From contig NZ_QODK01000001.1 in the NCBI RefSeq assembly GCF_003324485.1, positions 186,001 to 250,000 of the forward strand: a stretch of DNA of 64,000 nucleotides, read 5' to 3'. Below are positions 54,085-63,463 of this stretch, piece after piece. Both the position numbers and the translations under genes were made by a program. The notes under the pieces were generated by a model that worked only from the letters and a program-made list of their open reading frames with translations, was not told the origin of the DNA and did no database searches. The stretch is from Cohaesibacter intestini (GTDB taxonomy: Bacteria; Pseudomonadota; Alphaproteobacteria; Rhizobiales; Cohaesibacteraceae). Every line of letters begins with the position of its first letter. Position 1 is the stretch's first letter.

Positions 54085-54141
54085 ATTTTGCCTGTCCTTT
54101 CTCGTCGAGACTTGCTACGATAGCCGGACAATACAGACAGG

Positions 54142-54855
54142 ATGGCGCGTATGATCAATATCGACTTTGGCATTCTCAATCCTCTCGAGAAGAAAATCCA
54201 TGCGGCTCTGACCGATCAGAGCAAGTATGTCGATACGATCCGCATCACCGACGCCGCCGCTTTGTGCAATTGTTCGGTGTCAAAAATCTCGAAATTCACC
54301 AAGAAGCTCGGCTTCACGAACTATAAGCAGTATCTGGATTTTCTCTATGGCCGCACCCAATTGCGCGCCGATCATTCCTCCGAACTTGATCGGCTGGAAA
54401 GCTTCATTCAGACCTTTGACAGCCAGAAGGTGCGCGACGTTGCCAAGCTGATTGCCGAGAAGGACAAACTGGTGTTGCTAGGCTATGGCCCGTCCTATGT
54501 CTGCGCCCAATATTTTGAATATCGCCTCAAGACCTGCAGCAACAAGGCAACCATTGCGGTGCCGGACGAATGGTCGGCCCGCACGATGATCGATGACAAC
54601 AGCCTGCTTCTGATCCTGACTGTCACCGGCAGCTTCAAGAGCTTTGCCGATATCTACAAGGACAGCGAAGAAAAGGGAGGCAGCGTTGCGCTGATCGTCG
54701 AGGAGTATACTCCCAACCTGATCCGGCAATATGACAAGATCTTCTGCCTAACGCGGGAGGTCCAGTCGCGCGGCCTCAAACCCTATGAGAAGAACCGCAC
54801 CCTGTTTTTCATTTTCATGGAAGAAGTGATCCGGAAATTGACCCGGATGCCTTGA
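54142..54855 (+). CDS. MurR/RpiR-family regulator
   Basis: 237 residues: an HTH_6 domain (about 1-75, with CNCSVSKISKFTKKLGFTNY as the recognition region) and a SIS domain (about 90-225, KLVLLGYGPSYVCAQYFEYRL) that binds phosphosugars. It is divergent from the FAD oxidase-MFS-ETF-SDR-kinase operon and probably controls it in response to the phosphorylated product of the FGGY kinase. An alternative start is the ATG at 54151. Confidence 0.9.
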   Translation: MARMINIDFGILNPLEKKIHAALTDQSKYVDTIRITDAAALCNCSVSKISKFTKKLGFTNYKQYLDFLYGRTQLRADHSSELDRLESFIQTFDSQKVRDVAKLIAEKDKLVLLGYGPSYVCAQYFEYRLKTCSNKATIAVPDEWSARTMIDDNSLLLILTVTGSFKSFADIYKDSEEKGGSVALIVEEYTPNLIRQYDKIFCLTREVQSRGLKPYEKNRTLFFIFMEEVIRKLTRMP

Positions 54856-54885
54856 TCCGTGCCCTTTCACGTTTGATCTTGCGGC

Positions 54886-55692
54886 CTATCTCAGGGCGCA
54901 GTGATCGGTGACCACGGTCATGAACCGATGCTTGCCCTGATGCCAATGCAAGCAGGTCAATGGACCACCGCCCACCGCCTTGGTGTCGATGCCTATGCGA
55001 CCCTTGCCCATCCGCGGCATCGGCGCGGGGCTGTGGCCATGAATGACCAACCGGTCGGAGGCCTGCTCCTTAACGAGAAACGCGTCCCGGATCCAGAGCA
55101 TATCCGTTTCATCTTGCGCTTCTATTGGTACGCCAATGCGCAAACCGGCATGAACGAAATGGGCTTCGGGAATGGTCAGCGACAACGGCAAGGCTTCAAG
55201 GTAGGCGATATGTTCTGGCGGAATGCGCGCTTCCAATTCAGCCTTCAAGTCAGCCTTGGATCCTCCCTTCGCAACCAGCTTTTCGACATCAATGCCATAG
55301 GACATCAGCGTTTCACGACCGCCCCAGTCGAGCCAGTGGGCATCTACGTCGGGCTGATTGATGAAATCGAGAAAAGCCTGATCATGGTTGCCGCACAGGC
55401 TGAGCCGCTCGATGCCATCGGGCAATTCTGACAGGCAGTGGTCAAGCACGCCCTTGCTGTCCATCCCACGATCCACCAGATCCCCGAGATAAAGGATCAA
55501 CTTGGCCCCTTTCAAATCGGCACCGATTTCAAGGATACGCGCTTCCATTTTTTGCTGGACATCGAGACAGCCATGAACATCGCCGATGGCAAAAATGTGG
55601 TCCGGCGCAACGGGCAGCGACAGGCGTGCGCGCCCACCCATCTCTTCAGCCAGATTGGTGGCCTGGTCTGCCAGAAACGATCTCATTGTCAT
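54886..55692 (-). CDS. PPP-family metallophosphatase
   Basis: 268 residues with the full phosphoprotein phosphatase metal motif set: GDVHGCLDV near 38, GDLVDRG near 70, CGNHDQ near 98, HAGL near 177 and HGHSP near 218. Related bacterial enzymes act as serine/threonine protein phosphatases or ApaH-like dinucleotide hydrolases. GGGGGAG precedes the ATG. It is convergent with the RpiR gene and not in an operon. Confidence 0.9.
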   Translation of the reverse strand: MTMRSFLADQATNLAEEMGGRARLSLPVAPDHIFAIGDVHGCLDVQQKMEARILEIGADLKGAKLILYLGDLVDRGMDSKGVLDHCLSELPDGIERLSLCGNHDQAFLDFINQPDVDAHWLDWGGRETLMSYGIDVEKLVAKGGSKADLKAELEARIPPEHIAYLEALPLSLTIPEAHFVHAGLRIGVPIEAQDETDMLWIRDAFLVKEQASDRLVIHGHSPAPMPRMGKGRIGIDTKAVGGGPLTCLHWHQGKHRFMTVVTDHCALR

Positions 55693-55913
55693 GTGGCTCC
55701 CCCACGCCTGAAGTGTATTTGCCAGATCAAGCCTTGTAACCGGATTTGGTACTGAAAGCCAACCGGCTTGTCATCGGATCAGACGGTCTGACGGTTTCAA
55801 GCCGTGGCCGACAGCTTCATTTCCCTGTCACAAAACGGATACACAATTGTCATTTACACATTTTAGAACGCACTGACTCTTTTCCAATCCAACTTTGATC
55901 AAGCCATTTTTGC

Positions 55914-56996
55914 ATGTCCCTATCCTCCGCCTCTCCCTTGGCCCTTTGCATTCGGGCGCTTTCCATGAGCTATGGCGAAAGCCAGGTGCTGTTCGACATA
56001 GATGTCGATCTGGCACCGGGGCAGGTGCTGGGACTGTTGGGACCGTCCGGCTGTGGCAAGACAACCTTGCTGCGGCTGATTGCCGGTTTGCTGATGCCCG
56101 ATGCCGGACAGATCGACATTGCCGGACGGATTGTTGCCGACCGCAACGGGGGCATTGCCCATCCACCAGAAAAGCGTGGTCTTGGCATGGTGTTTCAGGA
56201 TTATGCCCTCTGGCCGCATCTCTCGGTCGCTCGCAATGTGGCCTTTCCGCTCGAAATGCAAAAGGTGCCAGCCGCCGACTGCAAGCGACGCGTGATGGCT
56301 GCCCTTGACCGGGTTGGTCTTGGCGCCATGGCCGAACGCCGCCCGTCGGATCTGTCTGGCGGTCAGCAACAAAGGGTGGCGATTGCCCGGGCGATTGTCG
56401 CCGAACCGCCGTTGGTGCTGTTTGATGAGCCTTTGTCAAACCTCGACCGTGAACTGCGCGAGACGATGATTGATGAGCTGGGTGATCTGGTGGCCGATCT
56501 CAATCTCAGTGCGGTCTATGTCACGCATGATCATTCCGAAGCGCTGACCCTGTCAAACAAGGTCGCAGTGATGCAGGACGGACGGATCGAACAACTGGCA
56601 TCGCCTGATGTGCTGATCCATGCGCCCGCGACCGCCGGAGTGGCTGATTTCTTGAGGCTCGGTAGCCTGTTGCCCGCCCGGCGGACTGTCGATGGCTGGG
56701 TTCTCGACCCATCGAACATCACCCTGCCCGCCAACGGGTTTGCAGCAATGACCGGCGAGCGGGCCCAAGTGTTGCTGCCCGAACAAGCCCTGCGGCTGGA
56801 CGGTTCGGGCGCGCAAAGCCTGAAAGCCGAAGTGGTGCGCAGCCAGACCCGGACCACGGGCAGCGCACTCACCTTGAAGATCTGTGGCACGGATCACCTG
56901 ATCCGCTTGCTCAGCCCGACCAAAGCAAATCCCGGCGCCATGCTGGACCTGACCTATTCCCCGAACGACCTGCGCTGGTTCCCGGCCGCGCCTTAA
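55914..56996 (+). CDS. ABC transporter ATP-binding protein, ferric/FbpC type
   Basis: 360 residues. Walker A GPSGCGKTT near 44, FQDYALWPHLSV as the Q-loop area, signature [14 protein letters not shown] near 143, Walker [13 protein letters not shown], and a C-terminal regulatory domain (about 245-360) of the TOBE/FbpC sort. It precedes a binding protein and a double-length permease, making an FbpABC-like importer in the order C-A-B. Iron is a common but not certain substrate. Upstream, 55693-55913 holds only promoter-like AT-rich DNA. Confidence 0.88.
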   Translation: MSLSSASPLALCIRALSMSYGESQVLFDIDVDLAPGQVLGLLGPSGCGKTTLLRLIAGLLMPDAGQIDIAGRIVADRNGGIAHPPEKRGLGMVFQDYALWPHLSVARNVAFPLEMQKVPAADCKRRVMAALDRVGLGAMAERRPSDLSGGQQQRVAIARAIVAEPPLVLFDEPLSNLDRELRETMIDELGDLVADLNLSAVYVTHDHSEALTLSNKVAVMQDGRIEQLASPDVLIHAPATAGVADFLRLGSLLPARRTVDGWVLDPSNITLPANGFAAMTGERAQVLLPEQALRLDGSGAQSLKAEVVRSQTRTTGSALTLKICGTDHLIRLLSPTKANPGAMLDLTYSPNDLRWFPAAP

Positions 56997-57016
56997 CTTA
57001 CAGATTGGAGACTGAC

Positions 57017-57949
57017 ATGCGTAACCTGATCCTCGCCCTGACCGCCGGCCTGATGGCAACCACTGCCGCTCATGCGGACATCACCGTTTATTCCGCAGGC
57101 CCCGGTTCTCTGGCCAAAAACCTGATCAAGGGTTTCACCGCCAAGACCGGTATCAAGGCCAACCTGTTTCAGGCAACAACCGGCAAGGTGATGGCCCGTC
57201 TGGAAGCCGAAAGCGCCAATCCGGTGGCTGACGTGGTTGTTTCTGCCAGCTGGGGCACCGCCACCGACTTTGAAGCCAAGGGTCTGTTGCTGCCTTATGC
57301 CAGCCCGAATGCTGAAACCGTGCCTGACTTTCTGAAAACCAAAGGCGCTGTCGCGCAGGGTGTTGCCGGTATCATCATTGGTTGGAACTCGAAGTCCGGC
57401 ACTCCGAAACCGGCCGACTGGTCCGATCTGGCCAAGCCAGAATACAAGGATCTTGTCACCTTGCCGGATCCGGCAGCGTCCGGTGGCACCTATACGCTGG
57501 TTGAAGCCTTCACCGCCAACGGCATGACCGATGTGCTCGAGGGCCTCAAAGCCAATGGCGCGATTGTTGCCGGTGCCAACAAAGCAGCTCTGAACCCGGT
57601 TCTGCAGGGCGCAAAAGCGGCTGTCTTCGCTGGTGTTGATTACATCACCATGGGAGCTGCGGCCAAAGGCGAGAGCGTGGAAGCCATCTTCCCGACCTCC
57701 GGCACCGTGGTCGCTCCACGGCCGATGATGATCCTCAAATCCTCCAAACAGCAGGAAGAAGCCAAAAAATTCATCGACTATGTTCTGTCTGCGGAAGGTC
57801 AGAACGAAGTGGCCAAGGTCTATCTGATGCCATCACGCACCGACATCAAGGTTGATCGCCCGCTGATCGGTGACTTGAAGCTTCTGTCCAAGGATGGTGC
57901 GCCATCCCGTGAAGACGTTCTGGCTGGCTTCAAGGGCATCTTCAACTGA
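57017..57949 (+). CDS. ABC transporter binding protein, ferric-iron/FbpA superfamily
   Basis: 310 residues from the ATG at 57017 (GGAGACTG upstream); signal peptide 1-20 (ending TAAHA). The start ITVYSAGPGSLAKNLIKGFTAK and PVADVVVSASWGT are typical of the SBP_bac_6/FbpA group. The paired tyrosines that bind iron in FbpA (a YY before the C-terminal third) are not seen; the equivalent area reads DYITMGAAAKGES. The ligand could therefore be something other than ferric iron, for example a phosphonate or polyol. It lies 20 bases after the ATPase. Confidence 0.85.
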   Translation: MRNLILALTAGLMATTAAHADITVYSAGPGSLAKNLIKGFTAKTGIKANLFQATTGKVMARLEAESANPVADVVVSASWGTATDFEAKGLLLPYASPNAETVPDFLKTKGAVAQGVAGIIIGWNSKSGTPKPADWSDLAKPEYKDLVTLPDPAASGGTYTLVEAFTANGMTDVLEGLKANGAIVAGANKAALNPVLQGAKAAVFAGVDYITMGAAAKGESVEAIFPTSGTVVAPRPMMILKSSKQQEEAKKFIDYVLSAEGQNEVAKVYLMPSRTDIKVDRPLIGDLKLLSKDGAPSREDVLAGFKGIFN

Positions 57950-59652
57950 TGGCACGGGGGGCAATGACAACAGGGGCCGAAGGCAGTGCACTGCTAAGAT
58001 GGATCGCCACCATCGGTCTAATGGTGATTGTTGCCATCCCCGTCCTCTTCATCGTCATTCAGGCGATTTTTCCCAACATCGGGAGCGGCTCTTTTGCCGC
58101 TCCTTTCTCGCTCTTTCTCAAGACGCTCGCGGATCCCGAGTTGATCGGGCTTGGTCGCAATACATTGTTTTTGGGGGTTGGCACCCTCTTTTGCGCGGCC
58201 CTGCTGGCAGTGCCACTGGCAGCCTTGCGGGCGCTTTATCGCATTCCCGGCGCGCTGATCTGGGACGCGATCCTGCTGATCCCCTTCATGATTCCCCCCT
58301 ATATTGCTGCCCTTGGCTGGATCATGACCTTGCAGCCGCGGGGGTATCTGGAACAACTGACAGGCATCAATCTGGCCCCTCTGCTCTTCTCGGTGCCCGG
58401 CATCATGATCATCATGGGACTGAATACCTTCTCAGTCGTCTATTTCGTGCTGTCGCGGACTTTCGAGACCATTGGCGCACGCTATAGCGATGTGGGGCGG
58501 GTGTTCGGGGCGGGCCAGTGGCGGTCCTTCTGGCGCATCACCTTCCCACTGGCGATGCCGGGGCTTGCGGCAAGTTTGCTGCTGGTCTTTGCCATGTCGA
58601 TCGAGGAATATGGCACCCCTGCCGCCCTTGGTCGCCGGATCGGCTTTGAAGTGCTGGTGACGGGCATTGAAAACCGGATATCCGAATGGCCAATCGATCT
58701 GCCCGGAGCGGCAACCCTGTCTCTGGTTCTTGTGCTGCTGGCGCTGGCTGCCTTTATGGTGCAACGCTGGCTTTTGACCCGGCGGGACTATCGCATCGTT
58801 GGTGGCAAGCCACAGGCCAATGACAAGCGTGATCTGGGTGTCTGGCGCTGGCCGGTGACCTTGTGGTTCGCCTTTGTCGCCTTTCTCGCCACCGGCTTGC
58901 CAATCCTTGCCATTTTGGCAACGGCCCTGTCGCGCACCATTTCCGGTGGGCTCGCCTTGTCGAATCTCGGACTTGACAATTTCCAGCAGTTGCTCGGTGT
59001 CGGCAGTGATGGGCTGGTGGCCCTTGGCAATTCGCTGGCGCTGGGCGCAGTCACGGCGCTTTTTGCGGGGCTTCTGGGGGCAATCACCGCCTATTCGGTG
59101 GTCAAGGGGCGTGGGCGCTTGCGCATTGTTCTCGATGGGTTGTCGATCACACCCAATGCCCTGCCCGGCGTCGTGGTGGCCGTTGGCATCATTCTGGCAT
59201 GGAATCAACCATGGCTGCCAATCACCCCTTACAACACGCCGTTCATTCTGTTGCTGGCCTATATCTGTATCCTGTTGCCGCAGCCGGTGCGCTATGCGAC
59301 TGCCTCATTGCATCAGTTGGGTGACAATCTGGAAGCCGCAGCGCGGGTCTCCGGCTCGGGGCCTTTGCGAGCCTTCTGGCGGATCATCCTGCCGCTGATC
59401 CTGCCCAGCATGATCACCGCGATGATCCTCGTCTTTGCAGTGGCCTCGCGCGAACTGGTTGCGTCTCTGCTGGTGGCTCCGGTCGGTTTTCAGACCATCG
59501 CCGTTTTCATCTGGCAACAATTTGATCAGGGGTCGATGGGGCTTGGGATGGCAATGGCCTTCTCGGCGGTTGTCATCACCACCCTGATCCCGCTGGCATT
59601 GATTTCCTTATTAAAGCGGCTATCCCATGGCAACGTGGCGGGCCTCAACTGA
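57949..59652 (+). CDS. ABC transporter permease, fused double-domain FbpB type
   Basis: 567 residues with two BPD_transp_1 domains in tandem and about twelve helices. The EAA-like loops are YSDVGRVFGAGQWRSFWRI near 185 and LEAAARVSGSGPLRAFWRI near 465. One polypeptide thus supplies both channel halves. The ATG overlaps the stop of the binding protein gene (TGATG). It converges with the feo operon, with 26 bases between stops. Confidence 0.9.
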   Translation: MARGAMTTGAEGSALLRWIATIGLMVIVAIPVLFIVIQAIFPNIGSGSFAAPFSLFLKTLADPELIGLGRNTLFLGVGTLFCAALLAVPLAALRALYRIPGALIWDAILLIPFMIPPYIAALGWIMTLQPRGYLEQLTGINLAPLLFSVPGIMIIMGLNTFSVVYFVLSRTFETIGARYSDVGRVFGAGQWRSFWRITFPLAMPGLAASLLLVFAMSIEEYGTPAALGRRIGFEVLVTGIENRISEWPIDLPGAATLSLVLVLLALAAFMVQRWLLTRRDYRIVGGKPQANDKRDLGVWRWPVTLWFAFVAFLATGLPILAILATALSRTISGGLALSNLGLDNFQQLLGVGSDGLVALGNSLALGAVTALFAGLLGAITAYSVVKGRGRLRIVLDGLSITPNALPGVVVAVGIILAWNQPWLPITPYNTPFILLLAYICILLPQPVRYATASLHQLGDNLEAAARVSGSGPLRAFWRIILPLILPSMITAMILVFAVASRELVASLLVAPVGFQTIAVFIWQQFDQGSMGLGMAMAFSAVVITTLIPLALISLLKRLSHGNVAGLN

Positions 59653-59678
59653 GACCTTTCTGTTGCCCGGCTCAGCGA

Positions 59679-59939
59679 TTATGCGTCGGTTTTGCCAACG
59701 GGTCTTTTAAGGGGCGTTTTGGTGTCGAACTCGATCTCACCGGGCACGCAGGCCGAGCAGGTCGGACCGCCAGAGGTGCAATCGGAACAGGCTCCGCGTT
59801 TGGCCCAGAGTTTGCGATAGAGATAGAAGAGCGCCACGGCCACAATCAGAGCGACGGGCAACAGATCCCAGAGGCTGCCTCTGCTGCTCTCAAGCAAGGT
59901 GGAGGTGGTGCTCTCAGCCGCATGTGCCATCATCATCAT
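59679..59939 (-). CDS. FeoB-associated Cys-rich membrane protein
   Basis: 86 residues: a short periplasmic N-terminus, one membrane helix (LLPVALIVAVALFYLY) and a cytoplasmic CSDC-x7-CSAC motif (ACSDCTSGGPTCSAC). This matches the small Cys-rich partners found after feoB. The motif could bind iron or an Fe-S cluster. Four ATG codons in a row leave the exact start open; the first overlaps the feoB stop by four bases. Confidence 0.85.
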   Translation of the reverse strand: MMMMAHAAESTTSTLLESSRGSLWDLLPVALIVAVALFYLYRKLWAKRGACSDCTSGGPTCSACVPGEIEFDTKTPLKRPVGKTDA

Positions 59940-62431
59940 TGTCCCATCCTCCCGCGTCGCGCTTCATTGCGCCCACTGACAAGTCCCACAAGGATCAGTA
60001 AGGCCAGTGCCGACAGATAAACCATGGTCATCATCTGAATACCGGTCACCCCGGTCATGTGACCAATGGTGAAGACAAGACTTGAAACCGTCAGCCCCAG
60101 CATGGTGGGAAACAGAATGGCAAACAGCATCCATTTGTAGGATCCGGTCTGGACCTTGACCATGACGGTGGTCGCCAGACAAGGCGGATAAAGCGCAAAA
60201 AACAGGATCATCGAAACGGCCAGCAGGGCAGTGGCTCCGGCAGCTTCGGTCTCGGCTCCCATGCGTTGTTCCAGCGTGGCATTCTGATCTTCATCCTGCT
60301 GGAACAGCACCCCCAGGGTGGCAACCGAGCTTTCGCGAGCGGCAAAAGAAGACAACAAAGCCACATTGATCTTCCAGTCGAAGCCGGCAAATTGCGTCAC
60401 AGGTTCCATCGACCGACCGACCATGCCGAGAACGGAGTTGGTAATCCGTGCCTCTTTCATGACCCGGCGGATCGACTTGCGGGTCTTGACCAGTTTTTTC
60501 AGAGCCTTCCCGGCTGCCTTGGCCTGCTTGTCGCCTTTCGGTGCTTTGACCAACGCGAAGTAATCCGGGTTGCGGGCCTGAAAGGTGTCATTCACGGCCT
60601 TTGAGGCCTCAGCGCCGGAGGCATTCAGCTTGGCCCGCTTGAAGTCGGTGTAATAATTGACCAATCCAACAATGTGGGCGTTGCCGGCAAATTCTTCATA
60701 GGCATTGCCGCTCATCTTGGCCTGAAACGCCTCGATGGCAGCCATCCCTTGGGCCTTGAAGTCATCCATGCGCTCATCCGACAGGCCGGGAAATTGCAGC
60801 AGGGTGAAGACGACCACGGCAACGGCAACGACGATGGTGCCAACCTTCTTGAGATAGATCCATGTGCGCTCGAAAGAGCGGCGCAATACTGCGGTGAGTG
60901 TTGGCATATGGTAGGCGGGCAACTCCATCACGAAGGGGGAGGTTTCCTGCCCTCTGAGCACGGTAACGGTGAGCAGTTTCGAAACCAGCAGCGCAAAAAT
61001 GATGGTCATGGTCGAGATGTAGAACATCATCAGCGACTTGTCTTCGACGAAGAAGATGCCGAGCAGCAGGGTATAAAGCGGCACTTTGGCCAAACAATTC
61101 ATGAAGGGCACGGCAAAGATTGTCGCCATGCGGGCACGGTTGTCCGGGATGCCCTTGGTCGACATGATGCCCGGCACCGCGCAGCCCCCGGCAAATACAC
61201 CACCAAGGATCAGCGGCAGCGTGCTCTGGCCATGCAGGCCGAACCGATGGAGGATCTTGTCCAGAATGAAGGCAATCCGGGCCATATAGCCGGAATCTTC
61301 CAGAATCGCGATCAGCGCAAACAGGATGATGAAGATCGGTACATAATTGAGTAGGGTGTTGGCCGAATCCACCAGCCACAACCCCATGGAGCGGCTGTAG
61401 GGGTCTTCCAGAAAACCCGCATCGGGCAACAGGCCCGCCATGATTTCGCGCAAGCTGGCAAGGAATGGCCATGTATGATTGGTCAGCTCATATCCCCAGA
61501 CAATGGAAATCTGATAGATCATGAAAACGGTGAAGACCAGAAAGACCGGTGCCGCCCAGCGATTGAGGACCACCCGGTCGATCTTGTTGGAAACGGATTC
61601 CCCGGCATTCTGGCCGCCCTCCACATGGGCATCGAGCAGCCTTTGTACCTGTTGATCGCGCATCGCTATGACATGATCGGATGCCGAGAGACCTTCAGCC
61701 ACTTCAAAAGACGCCGCCATGCTTCTGGCCGCTTCAAGGATCGGAGCAGCCTCGGCCGTGCCAATCGTTTCAGCCAACAGAGTCTGGGCCTGACTGTCCT
61801 GTTCAAGGAGTTTGATGGCCAGCCAGCGTGCAGGCAAATTCCAACTGGTGGCACAACTGGCTACAGACTCTTCAAGCTGCTCGATCCGGGCTTCAAGTGC
61901 CCCATAATCGATGGCGCAGTCGGGCTGTGGTCCACTTTGGGCCGTGTGGGAGATGGCTTCGCGCAGGGCATCCCGCCCCACAGCTTTTGACCCGATGGTT
62001 TCCACCACCGCCAGTCCCAGTGTCCTGGAGAGCCCTGCCAGATCGACAGAAATGCCTCGCCTTTTGGCCATGTCCATCATGTTGAGGGCCAGCACCGCTT
62101 TCAGCCCCATTTCCAGCAACTGGAACGTCAAATGCAGCGACCGGCGCAAATTGGAGGCATCCACAACATTGACTGCGACATCTGGTCGCTCCCGGATCAG
62201 AAAGTCTCTGGCGACCCGTTCTTCGAGCGAAAAGGAGGTCAAACTGTAGGTGCCCGGCAGGTCCACAGCTGTGACTGAGAGGCCTTCGAAATTGTAGCAG
62301 CCATACTTCTTGTCGACCGTCACCCCCGGATAATTGGCGACATGCTGTCTGGCACCGGTCAAGACATTGAACAGGGTTGATTTTCCCGCATTCTGCTGGC
62401 CTGCCAGGGCGACCTTGATTTGCTTGGTCAT
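59936..62431 (-). CDS. feoB: Ferrous iron transport protein B
   Basis: 831 residues. The N-terminal G domain has G1 GQQNAGKST near 10, VANYPGVTV, G3 DLPGTYSLTS near 57 and NMMD near 120. The membrane part carries two Gate-like regions (GGVFAGGCAVPGIMSTKG near 410 and FAARESSVATLGVLF near 700), in which the Cys is conserved in the first. An insert of about 120 residues with a lysine-rich stretch (KAAGKALKKLVKTRKS) separates the helices. It imports Fe(II) in a GTP-dependent manner. It overlaps feoA by four bases. Confidence 0.96.
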   Translation of the reverse strand: MTKQIKVALAGQQNAGKSTLFNVLTGARQHVANYPGVTVDKKYGCYNFEGLSVTAVDLPGTYSLTSFSLEERVARDFLIRERPDVAVNVVDASNLRRSLHLTFQLLEMGLKAVLALNMMDMAKRRGISVDLAGLSRTLGLAVVETIGSKAVGRDALREAISHTAQSGPQPDCAIDYGALEARIEQLEESVASCATSWNLPARWLAIKLLEQDSQAQTLLAETIGTAEAAPILEAARSMAASFEVAEGLSASDHVIAMRDQQVQRLLDAHVEGGQNAGESVSNKIDRVVLNRWAAPVFLVFTVFMIYQISIVWGYELTNHTWPFLASLREIMAGLLPDAGFLEDPYSRSMGLWLVDSANTLLNYVPIFIILFALIAILEDSGYMARIAFILDKILHRFGLHGQSTLPLILGGVFAGGCAVPGIMSTKGIPDNRARMATIFAVPFMNCLAKVPLYTLLLGIFFVEDKSLMMFYISTMTIIFALLVSKLLTVTVLRGQETSPFVMELPAYHMPTLTAVLRRSFERTWIYLKKVGTIVVAVAVVVFTLLQFPGLSDERMDDFKAQGMAAIEAFQAKMSGNAYEEFAGNAHIVGLVNYYTDFKRAKLNASGAEASKAVNDTFQARNPDYFALVKAPKGDKQAKAAGKALKKLVKTRKSIRRVMKEARITNSVLGMVGRSMEPVTQFAGFDWKINVALLSSFAARESSVATLGVLFQQDEDQNATLEQRMGAETEAAGATALLAVSMILFFALYPPCLATTVMVKVQTGSYKWMLFAILFPTMLGLTVSSLVFTIGHMTGVTGIQMMTMVYLSALALLILVGLVSGRNEARRGRMGQ

Positions 62432-62697
62432 GATAGCTCCCTGATCACCTCTATTGTCCCGGCTTCCCGGCGGCGCAAGGTGATGTCTGTCGCGTCCAAC
62501 CTCAGCTCTATGGGATCATTCAAGGGAGCCGCTCTGACCACCTCAACACAGCTGTTGGGCATCAAGCCCAAATCCAGAAGCCGCTGCCGCACCGCTCCGA
62601 CCGCATTATGCTTGCGGATACGCACCCGAGTTCCGGGCAAGGTATCGTTTAAAGTCAGAGGCTTAGTCAGCTCTTCCTGCATTGGGATCTTGGTCAT
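62428..62697 (-). CDS. feoA: Ferrous iron transport protein A
   Basis: 89 residues with the SH3-like FeoA fold: LPGTRVRIRKHN, RQRLLDLGLMPNSCVEVVRAAPL and LRLDATDITLRRREA. It is required for FeoB function and starts the feoA-feoB-Cys-rich operon. The upstream 250 bases are AT-rich with dyads that may bind an iron regulator and are shared with a divergent small exported protein. Confidence 0.93.
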   Translation of the reverse strand: MTKIPMQEELTKPLTLNDTLPGTRVRIRKHNAVGAVRQRLLDLGLMPNSCVEVVRAAPLNDPIELRLDATDITLRRREAGTIEVIRELS

Positions 62698-62771
62698 GAA
62701 AGCACCGGGTCACTAGAGGCTATCTCATATGGCCATCCGATAGGAGAGGTCGGGACGATCAGTATGAGAAT

Positions 62772-62790
62772 GCGAATGATTACTATTTAC
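62772..62790. promoter_or_regulatory. Possible iron-regulator site near feoA
   Basis: GCGAATGATTACTATTTAC contains an imperfect dyad (AAT..T..ATT) that resembles a Fur-type box. It lies about 75 bases upstream of the feoA start. The match is only approximate. Confidence 0.35.
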
Positions 62791-62906
62791 AACAAACGGA
62801 ACCGAGAATAAAGTAAAAGTTGAGGAGAAGGTTCAAATTTACACCTCTCTGAAAGTAGAAGATGTCTTTTGGAATGATTCTTAAAAGTAACTTTCGTTCC
62901 CTTGGA

Positions 62907-62925
62907 TACTTTTACTATAAGTATT
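62907..62925. promoter_or_regulatory. 19-bp dyad upstream of the NikL-like gene
   Basis: ATACTT, seven bases, AAGTAT: a perfect 6-7-6 inverted repeat, 25 bases before the ATG at 62950. Fur-family sites have this size and AT-richness, and its position would block transcription. Assignment to an iron regulator is inferred from the adjacent feo genes. Confidence 0.45.
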
Positions 62926-62949
62926 TCTACTATTCGGGATAAAACGCAA

Positions 62950-63264
62950 ATGAAACAACTGATCGCCCTTTCGATGTTTGGCTTGATGACACTTGGTGGT
63001 CCTGCCCTCGCCCATACCCCCGTTTGCGCCTGCTACGACAATGGCGACGGCACCGTCCTGTGCGAAGGCGGCTTCTCCGACGGCTCCTCGGCATCCGGCG
63101 TCGGGCTGCTTGTCTATGATGGCGACGACAAGCTGATCCTTGAAGGCAAAATGAATGAAGACAGCGAGTTCGAGTTCAACAAGCCCGATGGGGACTATCA
63201 TGTCATCTTTGACGCAGGCCCCGGCCATGAAGTGACAATTGACGGCAGCGAAATCGTCGAGTAG
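62950..63264 (+). CDS. Small exported NikL-like protein beside feo
   Basis: 104 residues from the ATG at 62950; the ribosome binding site is weak (GGGAT). The signal peptide is about 1-20 (ending GPALA), and the mature protein starts HTPVCACYDNGDG. By eye the rest follows the NikL periplasmic domain at 27992-28600 (pattern GxFxDG, then LEGKxxxDxEFxF, then AGPGHE) but lacks its coiled coil and C-terminal anchor. It is divergent from feoA and is followed by a DUF4198 gene, so this is a second NikL/NikK-like pair, here linked to iron. Confidence 0.7.
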   Translation: MKQLIALSMFGLMTLGGPALAHTPVCACYDNGDGTVLCEGGFSDGSSASGVGLLVYDGDDKLILEGKMNEDSEFEFNKPDGDYHVIFDAGPGHEVTIDGSEIVE

Positions 63265-63463
63265 CTGCCAAGGCAGCCACGATCCATCGATGTGATGGCC
63301 CGGTTGACTGACATTTGTCCACCAGCCACGCCAACGCGTCGCTTCCCTTCTCCAACCCGTTTCACACTCCGAAATCAGATCAACGCCGACAGACTGCTGT
63401 TCGGCGAACGGGAAGCCTTTGGCTTTTCGCGGTCTGATGGAGGCGCAAACAAGGAATGAATGC

